Shown here in pieces: positions 17,241 through 26,000 of a stretch of DNA of 64,000 nucleotides. The DNA lies in assembly GCF_011751865.2 (NCBI RefSeq), contig NZ_CP061770.1:1798001-1862000 (forward strand), read 5' to 3'. The translations under genes and the position numbers were made by a program. The notes under the pieces are model-generated. The model worked only from the letters and a program-made list of their open reading frames with translations, ran no database searches and was not told where the DNA came from. Origin of the DNA: Salinibacterium sp. ZJ70 (lineage in GTDB: Bacteria > Actinomycetota > Actinomycetes > Actinomycetales > Microbacteriaceae). Each line of letters starts with the position of its first letter. Positions within the stretch are counted from its first letter, which is position 1.

Positions 17241-17250
17241 AGGATAGTTT
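17241..17250. promoter_or_regulatory. Overlapping divergent -10 boxes of nnrD and HAD genes
   Basis: In a 23-bp intergenic gap, TATCCT (minus, 17241-17246) is 7 nt from the nnrD ATG and TAGTTT (plus, 17245-17250) is 6 nt from the HAD ATG. The two boxes share two bases, and each -35 region would lie inside the opposite gene. Confidence 0.55.
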
Positions 17251-17256
17251 GTACCG

Positions 17257-17883
17257 ATGAGCATTCACATCCCCGGCCGTGTCGTCGTGTTCGACTACGG
17301 GGAGGTGATCTCGATGTCGCAGAGCGGGCATGACACGCTCGCGCTCCTCGGGGCCGCAGCTCAGGAGGCTCAGGCGTTCTGGCCCGTCTACTGGCGCCAT
17401 CGCGACCAGCTCGACAAGGGCGAGATCAGCGTCGTCGACTACTGGAAGGCCGTCGCCTCCGACCTCGGCGCCGACTGGGATCTGCCCACCATCCAGCGCC
17501 TGTGGGCGATCGACTTCCGCAGCTGGATCAGCGTGGAGCCCGGCACCGTGCACCTCATCCAGGAGCTGGCCAGGGGCGGCACGCGCGTCGCGCTGCTGTC
17601 GAACGCGGGATTCGACTTCGGCGCCGCGTTCCGGGCCGCCCCGTTCGCATCGGTCATGGAGCGGGTGTTCGTGAGCGCGGAGCTCGGGATGCTGAAGCCC
17701 GATGCGGAGATCTACCAGCACGTCATCGCCGAGCTCGGCATCGAGCCTGCCCAGATGGTCTTCATCGACAACAAGGCCGTCAACGTCGACGGCGCGACCG
17801 CGCTCGGCGCGACCGGGCATGTGTTCCGGTCGGTGCAGGGCCTGCGCGAATTCCTCGAGAGTCTCGCGGAGGCGACACGATGA
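17257..17883 (+). CDS. HAD-superfamily hydrolase (YihX-like)
   Basis: HAD hydrolase of 208 residues, subfamily IA. Motif I reads VVFDYGEV, so the usual second aspartate (DxD) is Gly; this is known in the YihX/epoxide-hydrolase-N-terminal branch (DLGNV-like), so the protein is not necessarily inactive. Motif II is LLSNAG, the lysine is in GMLKPDAEIY and the acidic motif III is FIDNKAVNV. YihX itself removes phosphate from sugar phosphates; the substrate here is unknown. The stop overlaps the old yellow enzyme gene as ATGA. Confidence 0.85.
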   Translation: MSIHIPGRVVVFDYGEVISMSQSGHDTLALLGAAAQEAQAFWPVYWRHRDQLDKGEISVVDYWKAVASDLGADWDLPTIQRLWAIDFRSWISVEPGTVHLIQELARGGTRVALLSNAGFDFGAAFRAAPFASVMERVFVSAELGMLKPDAEIYQHVIAELGIEPAQMVFIDNKAVNVDGATALGATGHVFRSVQGLREFLESLAEATR

Positions 17884-18959
17884 CGGGACTCTTCGATCCG
17901 ATCGTCGTGCGCGGCGTCGAGGTGCGCAATCGGCTGTGGGTCGCACCCATGTGCCAGTACGCGGTTCACGACCACGATGGTGCGCCCACCGACTGGCATC
18001 TCGTTCACCTCGGGGCGCTCGCCCGCGGCGGCGCGGGGGCGGTCATCGCGGAGGCGACCGCGGTGGTGCCTGAGGGTCGCATCACGCCCGCCGACACCGG
18101 CATCTGGAACGACGCACAGGTGGACGCGTGGCAGCCCATCACCGCCTTCATCCGCGCCCAGGGTGCCGTACCCGGCATCCAGCTGGCTCACGCCGGCCGG
18201 AAGGCATCGACCTACGCACCGTGGGGGGCGACCGGCCGCGGAAGCGTGCCGCTCAGCGACGGCGGTTGGACGACCGTGGCGCCGTCGGCGGTCGCGTTCG
18301 ACGGCTACGCCGAGCCGCGCGCCCTCGCCGTGAGCGAGATCGCCGAGCTCGTGTCTGCCTTCGCAGAGGCCGCCCGCCGTTCGCTGCGCGCCGGGTTCGA
18401 GCTCATCGAGATCCACGCCGCCCACGGCTACCTGCTGCACGAATTCCTCTCGCCGCTGTCGAACCTGCGCGACGACTCCTATGGCGGATCGCTCGAGAAC
18501 CGGGCCCGTCTGCTCCTCGAAGTCGTCCGCGCCGTCCGCGCGGAGGTCGGCGAGTCGGTGCCCGTCCTGGTGCGCTTCTCTGCGACCGATTGGGCCGACG
18601 GCGGCTGGGATGCCGCGCAGACCGCGGTCGTCGCATCGTGGGCGCGCGAAGCCGGCGCTGACCTCTTCGATGTGTCGAGCGGCGGCCTCGTGGCACACCA
18701 GCAGATTCCCCTCTCGCCGGGCTACCAGGTGCCGTTCGCCGAGGAGGTGGGCGGCGTCGCCGGCGCGACGGTCGCCACCGTCGGACTCATCACGACGGCC
18801 GACCACGCGGATGCGATCATCCGCGAGGGTCGGGCCGACGTGGTGATGATGGGCCGCGAGCTGCTTCGCGACCCGCATTTCCCTCTGCGGGCCGCGCACG
18901 AGCTCGGCGTCGACCTGGATTACTGGCCGGGCCAGTACCTCCGCGCGCGCTGGGCCTGA
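17880..18959 (+). CDS. NADH:flavin oxidoreductase / old yellow enzyme (YqjM-like)
   Basis: FMN-dependent ene-reductase of 359 residues with a TIM barrel. APMCQY carries the cysteine that tunes the flavin in YqjM-type enzymes, QLAHAGRKAS contacts the substrate, and IHAAHGYLLHEFLSP has the two substrate-binding histidines. GSLENRARLLLEV and VMMGRELLRDP bind FMN. It should reduce electrophilic C=C bonds of enals and enones with NAD(P)H. It starts inside the stop of the HAD gene (ATGA), so the two are co-translated; no shared pathway is evident. Confidence 0.92.
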   Translation: MTGLFDPIVVRGVEVRNRLWVAPMCQYAVHDHDGAPTDWHLVHLGALARGGAGAVIAEATAVVPEGRITPADTGIWNDAQVDAWQPITAFIRAQGAVPGIQLAHAGRKASTYAPWGATGRGSVPLSDGGWTTVAPSAVAFDGYAEPRALAVSEIAELVSAFAEAARRSLRAGFELIEIHAAHGYLLHEFLSPLSNLRDDSYGGSLENRARLLLEVVRAVRAEVGESVPVLVRFSATDWADGGWDAAQTAVVASWAREAGADLFDVSSGGLVAHQQIPLSPGYQVPFAEEVGGVAGATVATVGLITTADHADAIIREGRADVVMMGRELLRDPHFPLRAAHELGVDLDYWPGQYLRARWA

Positions 18960-18974
18960 CGGCCGCCCCCGTCG

Positions 18975-20018
18975 CTACTGGCGCCGTGTGGCGTCCTGCA
19001 CCTCGCCCACGAGCTCCTCGATGATGTCCTCGAGGAACAGCACACCCTGGGTCGCACCGCTCTCATCGAACACGCGCGCCACGTGGCTTCCCGCGCGGCG
19101 GAGCGTCGCGAGGGCGTCCTCGAGCTCCATCTCGCGGTAGAGCGAGATGAGCTGGCGGATGCGCTTGGGCGGCACGGGCTCGGTGTACTCGTCGTCGTCG
19201 AGGTCGAGCACATCCTTGAGGTGCACGTAGCCGCTCGGCTCGCCCTCCTCATCGACGAGCACGTAGCGGCTGAAGCCGTTCTGCGCGACCGCGCGATCGA
19301 CGTCGACAGGTGCCGCATCCTCGGGAAGGGTCACGAGCTCGTCCATGCTCACGGCGACGTCCTTGACGCGCTTCGTCGTGAACTCGAACGCGTTGCTGAG
19401 TGCACCGGTCGTGTCGGCGAGCACACCCTCACGCGTCGAGGTGCGCACGATGAGGGCGACCTCCTCGACCGTGAACGCGCTCGTCGCCTCGTTCTTCGGT
19501 TCGACGCCGAAGAGCCGCAGCACCCCGTTCGCCGTCTCGTTGAGCGCCCAGATGACGGGCTTGAAGACCCGCGCGACGCCCACGAGCGGGGGCGCGAGAA
19601 GCAGCACCGCGCGATCCGGGAGCGAGAAGGAGATGTTCTTCGGCACCATCTCGCCGAACACGACGTGCAGGAACGACACGAGCAGCAGCGCCACGAGGAA
19701 CGCGACCGTCGCGATGACGTCGGGGCTCCACCCGAACGCCCCCAACGGCACCTCGAGCAGGTGCTTGATCGCGGGCTCCGAGACGTTGAGGATCAGCAGC
19801 GAGCACACGGTGATGCCGAGCTGGCTGGTCGCGAGCATGAGGGTCGCGTGCTCCATCGCCCACAGCGCCGTCTTGGCGGCGCGGGACCCGGCCTCCGCGC
19901 GCGGTTCGATCTGCGAGCGGCGCGCCGAGATGACGGCGAACTCCGCACCGACGAAGAACGCGTTCGCGGCGAGCAGGATGAACAGCCAGGCGATGCCCCA
20001 CCAGTCGGTCGCGGTCAT
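18975..20018 (-). CDS. CNNM/CorC-family transporter (DUF21 + CBS pair, no CorC domain)
   Basis: Membrane protein of 347 residues. The DUF21 domain (about residues 1-190, four membrane helices with FVGAEFAVI and GEMVPKNI) is followed by a CBS pair and stops there; the C-terminal CorC_HlyC domain of the upstream paralog is missing. Family members such as CNNM, MpfA and CorB move Mg2+ or other divalent cations, mostly outward, with nucleotide-controlled CBS domains. It is coupled by an ATGA overlap to the longer paralog, so the two may work as a pair. The 3' end lies 15 bp from the convergent old yellow enzyme gene. Confidence 0.87.
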   Translation of the reverse strand: MTATDWWGIAWLFILLAANAFFVGAEFAVISARRSQIEPRAEAGSRAAKTALWAMEHATLMLATSQLGITVCSLLILNVSEPAIKHLLEVPLGAFGWSPDVIATVAFLVALLLVSFLHVVFGEMVPKNISFSLPDRAVLLLAPPLVGVARVFKPVIWALNETANGVLRLFGVEPKNEATSAFTVEEVALIVRTSTREGVLADTTGALSNAFEFTTKRVKDVAVSMDELVTLPEDAAPVDVDRAVAQNGFSRYVLVDEEGEPSGYVHLKDVLDLDDDEYTEPVPPKRIRQLISLYREMELEDALATLRRAGSHVARVFDESGATQGVLFLEDIIEELVGEVQDATRRQ

Positions 20019-21334
20019 GCGGGCACCTCCTCGTGTTCGACCGGACGCGGTGTGAAGCGGACGCGGTCGATGCGCCGGCCGTCCATCCGCTCGATGCGGA
20101 ACGTGCCCGCGTCGATCTCGACGGTGTCGCCGACCATGGGGATGCGACCGAGTTCGCTCATGAGGTACCCGCCGACGGTCTCGTAGGGGCCCTCCTCGGG
20201 CACCTTGACGCCCGCGCGCTCGATGAGCTCATCGGGACGCAGTGCACCGGGGAACGTGAGCCAGTCGCGACTGCGCACGACGCCAGCGCGTGTGCGGTCG
20301 TGCTCGTCGGACACCTCGCCCACGAGCTCCTCCACGAGGTCCTCGAGGGTCGCGACGCCCGCGGTTCCGCCGTACTCGTCGACGACGACGGCGAGCTGGT
20401 AGCTCTGCGCGCGCAGCTCACCGAGCAGTGTGTCGAGCTTCATGGTCTCGGGCACCCGCAGCGCGTCCGTCTGCAGAGCCGACACGGGCACGCTGGCGCG
20501 ACGCTCACGCGGCACCGCGACCGCCTGCTTGACGTGCACGACGCCCACGATGTCGTCGACGTCGTCGTCCAGCACGGGGAAGCGCGAGTAGCCGGTGCGG
20601 CGGGCGAGCTGGATGACCGCCTCCGCCGTGTCGGTGCGCTCGACGGTGGCCAGGCGCGGGCGCGGGGTCATCACATCGGCTGCGGAGTGCTCCGAGAACG
20701 CGAGCGTGCGCGCGAGCAGCGTCGCGGTGTCGCGGTCGAGCGATCCTTGGCTGGCCGAGCGACGCACAAGGCTCTTGAGCTCATCCGCGGTGCGCGCGGA
20801 GCTGAGCTCCTCCTTCGGCTCGACGCCCATGCTCCGCAGCACCGCGTTCGCCGTGCCGTTGAGCAGGACGATCGCGGGCTTGAAGACGGTCGTGAAGAGA
20901 GTCTGGAACGGCACCACGATCTTCGCGGTCTGGCGCGGCAGCGCGAGCGCGAAGTTCTTCGGCACGAGCTCGCCGATGATCATCGACAGCAGAGTCGCAA
21001 CCGCGACCGAGACGATCGTCGCGATCACCTGGGCGGTCGCTCCCTCGAGTCCCCAGCCCGCGAACAGCGGCGCGAACCATCCGCTGAATGCGGGCTCGAG
21101 CGTGAAGCCGGCGAGAAGCGTCGTCAGCGTGATGCCGAGCTGCGCGGCAGACAGGTGCGTCGAGGTGATCTTGAGCGCGCGGATCGTGGAGCCCAGCATC
21201 GTCTCGCCCTGCGCCGCGCGAGCTTCGAGCTCATGCCGATCGAGGTTGACGAGCGCGAACTCGCTCGCGACGAAGAGGCCGGTTCCGACCGTGAGGAGCA
21301 TGCCAGCGAGGAACATCCACAGTTCCGCGCTCAT
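20015..21334 (-). CDS. CNNM/CorC-family transporter (DUF21 + CBS pair + CorC_HlyC)
   Basis: Full-length CNNM-type protein of 439 residues: DUF21 membrane domain (FVASEFALVNLDRHELEARA; GELVPKNFALALP), a CBS pair (VMTPRPRL; VVDEYGGTAGVATLEDLVEELVGE split across its end) and a C-terminal CorC_HlyC domain. It probably exports divalent cations, most often Mg2+ in this family. The ATG at 21334 follows GAGGTGATG and overlaps the stop of a 26-codon upstream ORF as ATGA. The shorter paralog starts inside its stop codon. Confidence 0.88.
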   Translation of the reverse strand: MSAELWMFLAGMLLTVGTGLFVASEFALVNLDRHELEARAAQGETMLGSTIRALKITSTHLSAAQLGITLTTLLAGFTLEPAFSGWFAPLFAGWGLEGATAQVIATIVSVAVATLLSMIIGELVPKNFALALPRQTAKIVVPFQTLFTTVFKPAIVLLNGTANAVLRSMGVEPKEELSSARTADELKSLVRRSASQGSLDRDTATLLARTLAFSEHSAADVMTPRPRLATVERTDTAEAVIQLARRTGYSRFPVLDDDVDDIVGVVHVKQAVAVPRERRASVPVSALQTDALRVPETMKLDTLLGELRAQSYQLAVVVDEYGGTAGVATLEDLVEELVGEVSDEHDRTRAGVVRSRDWLTFPGALRPDELIERAGVKVPEEGPYETVGGYLMSELGRIPMVGDTVEIDAGTFRIERMDGRRIDRVRFTPRPVEHEEVPA

Positions 21335-21411
21335 CCGGCATCACCTCGCACGTTCGCTCCCGGCGTGGGATGGTGGGCTGGCTCAGACGTCGAAGACGGA
21401 GGGTCATCCAT
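21331..21411 (-). CDS. Candidate 26-residue leader peptide before the CNNM genes
   Basis: A 26-codon ORF starts at the ATG at 21411 and its TGA overlaps the ATG of the long CNNM gene as ATGA. Its N-terminus is MDDPP and it later has EPAHHPTPG: acidic and proline-rich at the start. A TATTCT box (minus, 21421-21426) lies 9 nt before the ATG, the same spacing as upstream of ftsE and prfB. Acidic/proline N-termini destabilise translating ribosomes at low Mg2+, as known for the MgtL leader in Salmonella. The position before a metal transporter therefore suggests a regulatory peptide; this is inference. Confidence 0.45.
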   Translation of the reverse strand: MDDPPSSTSEPAHHPTPGANVRGDAG

Positions 21412-21420
21412 AGTCGAGCC

Positions 21421-21426
21421 AGAATA
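21421..21426 (-). promoter_or_regulatory. -10 box before the CNNM leader ORF
   Basis: TATTCT on the minus strand, 9 nt before the leader ATG at 21411. No obvious -35 box is seen. If used, it gives a transcript with a 5' end two or three nt before the leader start. Confidence 0.4.
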
Positions 21427-21493
21427 CAGCCTCGCGGGCGCGCGCGTCTGAGTGAACGCCGGAGGCGGGATGCTCATCGGCTCGCCCAGGCGC

Positions 21494-22933
21494 TCACCAG
21501 CTGACGGGGAGCGCTTTGCCTTCCTCATAGCCAGCCGCGGACTGGAATCCGATGACCGCGCGTTCATGGAACTCGTCGAGCGTCGATGCTCCCGCGTAGG
21601 TGAACGAGCTGCGTACGCCCGAGGTGATCATGTCGAGCAGATCCTCGACGGAGGGTCGGTTCGGATCGAGGTAGATGCGCGAGCTCGAGATTCCTTCGGC
21701 GAAGAGCTCCTTGCGCGCCCGCTCATAGGCGTCGAGGCGGCCGAAGCGCGCCTGCACAGCCTTCGTCGAGGCCATGCCCCAGCTCTCCTTGTACAGCCGG
21801 CCGTGCTCATCGGTCTCGATCGCACCCGGCGCTTCGACGGTGCCCGCGAACCAGGAGCCGATCATGACGGATGCGGCGCCCGCCGCGAGCGCGAGTGCGA
21901 CGTCACGCGGATAGCGCACGCCCCCATCCGCCCAGACGTGGGCACCGAGCTCGCGCGCCGCCTCCGCTGTCTCGAGAACCGCCGAGAACTGCGGCCGCCC
22001 GACGGCGGTCATCATGCGCGTGGTGCACATGGCGCCGGGCCCCACACCGACCTTCACGATCGAGGCGCCCGCGGCGACGAGATCGCGCACACCGTCGGCG
22101 GTCACGACGTTTCCCGCGACGAGCGGAACGCCCAGGTCGAGCTCGGCGATGGTGCCGAGCGCCGCGAGCATGCTCTCCTGGTGCCCGTGCGCCGTATCCA
22201 CCACGAGCACGTCCACTCCGGCTTCCACGAGCGCGCGCGCCTTCGCCGCGACATCGCCGTTGATCCCCACCGCGGCCGCGACGCGCAGGCGCCCCGCAGG
22301 ATCGACAGCCGGACGGTACAGCGTCGAGCGCAGCGCACTGCGGCGCGTCACCGTGCCGATGATCGCCCCGTGGTGACGCACGACCGCCGCCTCCGCGTCG
22401 GCATCCACGAGCAGGTCGAACGCCCCACGCGGACCCGGGATGTCATCGGCATCGAGCGAGACCACGCTGCTGTGCACGAGATCGCCGAGACGGGCGTCAT
22501 CGAGCGCCGTGCCGAGACGCGCGAGCGGGACGCACCCTGCCTCGGCACCGTCGGCATCCTGCAGCACGATCAGGCCGTCCGCGATCGCCGGCGCGACACG
22601 GCGAGCCTCGGCGACCGTCGCGTCCGCCGAGAAGGCGAGAGGCGAATCCCACTCGGACGGCTGCTCCTTCACCCAGCGGATCGCCGCATCGAGCTCCTGT
22701 AGGGGCATGTCCTGCGGAAGAACACCCAGCCCTCCGCGACGCGCCAGCGAGGCCGAGAGGCGAGGTCCGGTGACCGAGTTCATGTTCGCCGACACGATCG
22801 GGATGGTCGCGCCTGTGCCGTCCGTGGGGGTCAGATCGACCGCGAGACGGCTCGCGACATCCGAGCGGCTGGGCACCATGAACACGTCCGAGTAGGTCAG
22901 ATCATGTGCCGGAATCCGTCCCGTGAAGCGCAT
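21494..22933 (-). CDS. guaB1: GuaB1-type IMP dehydrogenase-related protein (GMP reductase)
   Basis: IMPDH/GMPR-fold enzyme of 479 residues. The TIM barrel carries the catalytic cysteine in GVGPGAMCTTRMM and the nucleotide site in GGVRYPRD; a CBS pair (roughly residues 95-205) is inserted as in IMPDH. The SW-rich C-terminus differs from housekeeping GuaB. In actinobacteria this paralog (GuaB1) has been assigned as a CBS-containing GMP reductase, making IMP from GMP with NADPH, so that role is likely here. The ATG at 22933 lies 6 nt after TACGGT and is preferred over an upstream in-frame start at 22993. Confidence 0.85.
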   Translation of the reverse strand: MRFTGRIPAHDLTYSDVFMVPSRSDVASRLAVDLTPTDGTGATIPIVSANMNSVTGPRLSASLARRGGLGVLPQDMPLQELDAAIRWVKEQPSEWDSPLAFSADATVAEARRVAPAIADGLIVLQDADGAEAGCVPLARLGTALDDARLGDLVHSSVVSLDADDIPGPRGAFDLLVDADAEAAVVRHHGAIIGTVTRRSALRSTLYRPAVDPAGRLRVAAAVGINGDVAAKARALVEAGVDVLVVDTAHGHQESMLAALGTIAELDLGVPLVAGNVVTADGVRDLVAAGASIVKVGVGPGAMCTTRMMTAVGRPQFSAVLETAEAARELGAHVWADGGVRYPRDVALALAAGAASVMIGSWFAGTVEAPGAIETDEHGRLYKESWGMASTKAVQARFGRLDAYERARKELFAEGISSSRIYLDPNRPSVEDLLDMITSGVRSSFTYAGASTLDEFHERAVIGFQSAAGYEEGKALPVSW

Positions 22934-23027
22934 GCGCCCACCGTACGCCTCCCGCGAGCGAGGTTCTCGGAAAATCGGCGCGCAGGCGTCCACATTCAGC
23001 CGCAGAGCGCGTTAGGCTTATTGCGGT

Positions 23028-26000
23028 GTGACCAGCGGGGATCACCCGGATCCCTGGGCACCGGCGAGTAGTGAGAGTGGGCGGTCGGCAGTGTCCAACC
23101 CCGTCACAGGAGTGACACCCGAAGACAGCACTTCGGGCGAGTTCGGAGCCAACGAATGGCTCGTCGACGAGATGTACGAGCGATACCTCGCGGACAAGGA
23201 ATCGGTGGACCGCAGCTGGTGGCCGATTCTGGAGTCGTACCGCAAGGTCGATGATCCGACGCCGACGTCGGCCATCCCTGTCGCGACTCAGACGTCGACT
23301 CCCCCTGCCCCGGATTCCGAGGCACCCAAGAGCCAGGTCGGGGGTGAATCCCAGATCCCCGAAGAGCTGACCGAGCCGCCGGCTGCTGCCGAAGCTCCCG
23401 TCGCCGCGCCGAGCGAGCCCGCTGCCACGACGACGCCCATCGCGCGCACGACCTCGATCCCCGCGAAGCCGCAGCCGATCCCCGCTCAGGCGCCGACCAC
23501 CGCGTCGAACCCGGTCGTGGACGCCGCGGCTCCCGCGCCGGAGGAGAAGGTCACCGTGCTCAAGGGCATGGCGAAGTCCCTCGCGACCAACATGGATCAG
23601 AGCCTCACGGTTCCGACCGCGACGAGCGTGCGCACGATCCCGGCGAAGCTGATGATCGACAACCGCATCGTCATCAACAACCACCTGCGTCGTGCTCGCG
23701 GCGGCAAGGTGTCGTTCACGCACCTCATCGCGTGGGCGATGGTTCAGACGCTCAAGGAGTTCCCGAGCCAGAACGTGTTCTACCGCGAGGATGACGGCAA
23801 GCCGACCGTCGTCGCGCCGGCGCACATCAACCTCGGCATCGCGATCGACCTCCCGAAGCCCGACGGCTCGCGTTCGCTCCTCGTGCCCGGCATCAAGCGC
23901 GCCGACACGATGAACTTCGCCGAGTTCCTGACGGCCTACGAAGACGTGGTGGCCCGCGCTCGCGCCAACAAGCTCACGGCGACCGACTTCCAGGGTGTGA
24001 CGGTCTCGCTCACCAACCCCGGCGGCATCGGCACCGAGCACTCGGTTCCGCGTCTCATGAAGGGCCAGGGCTGCATCATCGGCGCCGGTGCGCTCGAGTA
24101 CCCGGCGGCGTTCCAGGGCTCCTCGCCCAAGACCCTCGTCGATCTCGGCATCGGCAAGACGATCACCCTCACGAGCACCTACGACCACCGCGTCATCCAG
24201 GGTGCCGGTTCGGGCGAGTTCCTCAAGAAGGTGCACGAACTCCTCATCGGAGAGCGCAACTTCTACGAGGACATCTTCGCCGCCCTGCGCATCCCCTACG
24301 ACCCGATCCACTGGGCCGAGGACATCAACGTCGACGTCTCGGAGCGCATCTCCAAGTCGTCGCGCGTGCAGGAGCTCATCAACTCGTTCCGTGTGCGCGG
24401 TCACCTGCTGGCCGACACCGACCCGCTCGAGTACCGCCAGCGGTCGCACCCCGACCTCGACATCGCGAGCCACGGTCTCACCTTCTGGGATCTCGACCGC
24501 GAGTTCGTGACCGGCGGCTTCGGCGGCAAGCGCGCGATGCTGCTGCGCGAGATCCTCGGTGTTCTGCGCGACTCGTACTGCCGCACGGTCGGCGTCGAGT
24601 ACATGCACATCCAGGACCCGGCGCAGCGCGCCTGGTTCCAGGAGCGCCTCGAGAAGCCCTACGTCAAGCCCACGCACGACGAGCAGATGCGCGTTCTCAG
24701 CAAGCTCAACGAAGCCGAGGCTTTCGAGACCTTCCTGCAGACCAAGTACGTCGGCCAGAAGCGCTTCAGCCTCGAGGGCGGCGAGTCGACGATCCCGCTG
24801 CTCGACGAGATCCTGCAGGGCGCCGCAGAGAACGACCTCGACGAGGTCGCGATCGGCATGGCGCACCGCGGTCGTCTCAACGTGCTGTCGAACATCGCGG
24901 GCAAGACCTACGGCCAGATCTTCCGCGAGTTCGAGGGAACCCAGGACCCGAAGACGGTGCAGGGCTCGGGAGACGTGAAGTACCACCTCGGCACCGAGGG
25001 CACCTTCACCGCGATGAGCGGCAAGCAGATCCCCGTGTACCTCGCGGCGAACCCCTCGCACCTCGAGGCCGTCGACGGCGTGCTCGAGGGAATCGTGCGC
25101 GCCAAGCAGGACCGCAAGGGCGACGGCAAGTACGGCACCCTCCCGATCCTCATCCACGGCGACGCCTCGATGGCGGGCCAGGGTGTCGTGGTCGAGGTGC
25201 TGCAGATGTCGCAGCTGCGCGCGTTCAAGACCGGCGGCACCGTGCACGTCGTCATCAACAACCAGGTCGGCTTCACGACGCCCCCGTCGGAGGCCCGCAC
25301 CTCGGTGTACTCCACGGATGTCGCCAAGACCATCCAGGCGCCGATCTTCCACGTGAACGGCGACGACCCCGAAGCCGTTGTGCGCGTCGCGGAGCACGCG
25401 TTCGCGTACCGCCAGGAGTTCAAGCGCGACGTCGTCATCGACCTCGTCTGCTACCGCCGCCGCGGTCACAACGAGGGCGACGACCCGTCGATGACGCAGC
25501 CGCTCATGACGAACCTCATCGAGGCGAAGCGCAGCGTGCGCACGCTCTACACCGAGGCTCTCGTCGGTCGTGGCGACATCTCCCCGGAGGAGTTCGAGCA
25601 GGCGCAGCGCGACTTCCAGGAGCGCCTCGAGCGCGCCTTCGCGGAGACGCACGCCGCCCAGACCGGCTCGATCCCGGTCGTCACGGATGACGACAACCCG
25701 GTCGCCGACCTTGAGCGCCCCGACGCGCAGCAGGACGACTCCATCGGGGAGCCCGCATCCACCGCGGTCGACAGGAGCGTCGTCGAGCTCATCGGAGACG
25801 CGCACAACAACCCGCCTGCGGGCTTCACTGTGCACCCGAAGCTGCAGCAGCTCATCAAGAAGCGCTACGACATGAGCCGCAACGGCTCGATCGACTGGGG
25901 CTTCGCCGAGCTCATCGCGCTGGGTTCGGTGCTCCTCGAGGGCACCCCCGTCCGCCTCGTCGGACAGGATGCGCGCCGCGGCACGTTCGTCTCGCGTCAC

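Noticed and set aside
17278..17301. HAD protein inactive because the second Asp of DxD is missing
   Set aside because: The FDYGEV form belongs to a branch (YihX/epoxide-hydrolase-like) that naturally lacks this Asp, and all other motifs are intact.
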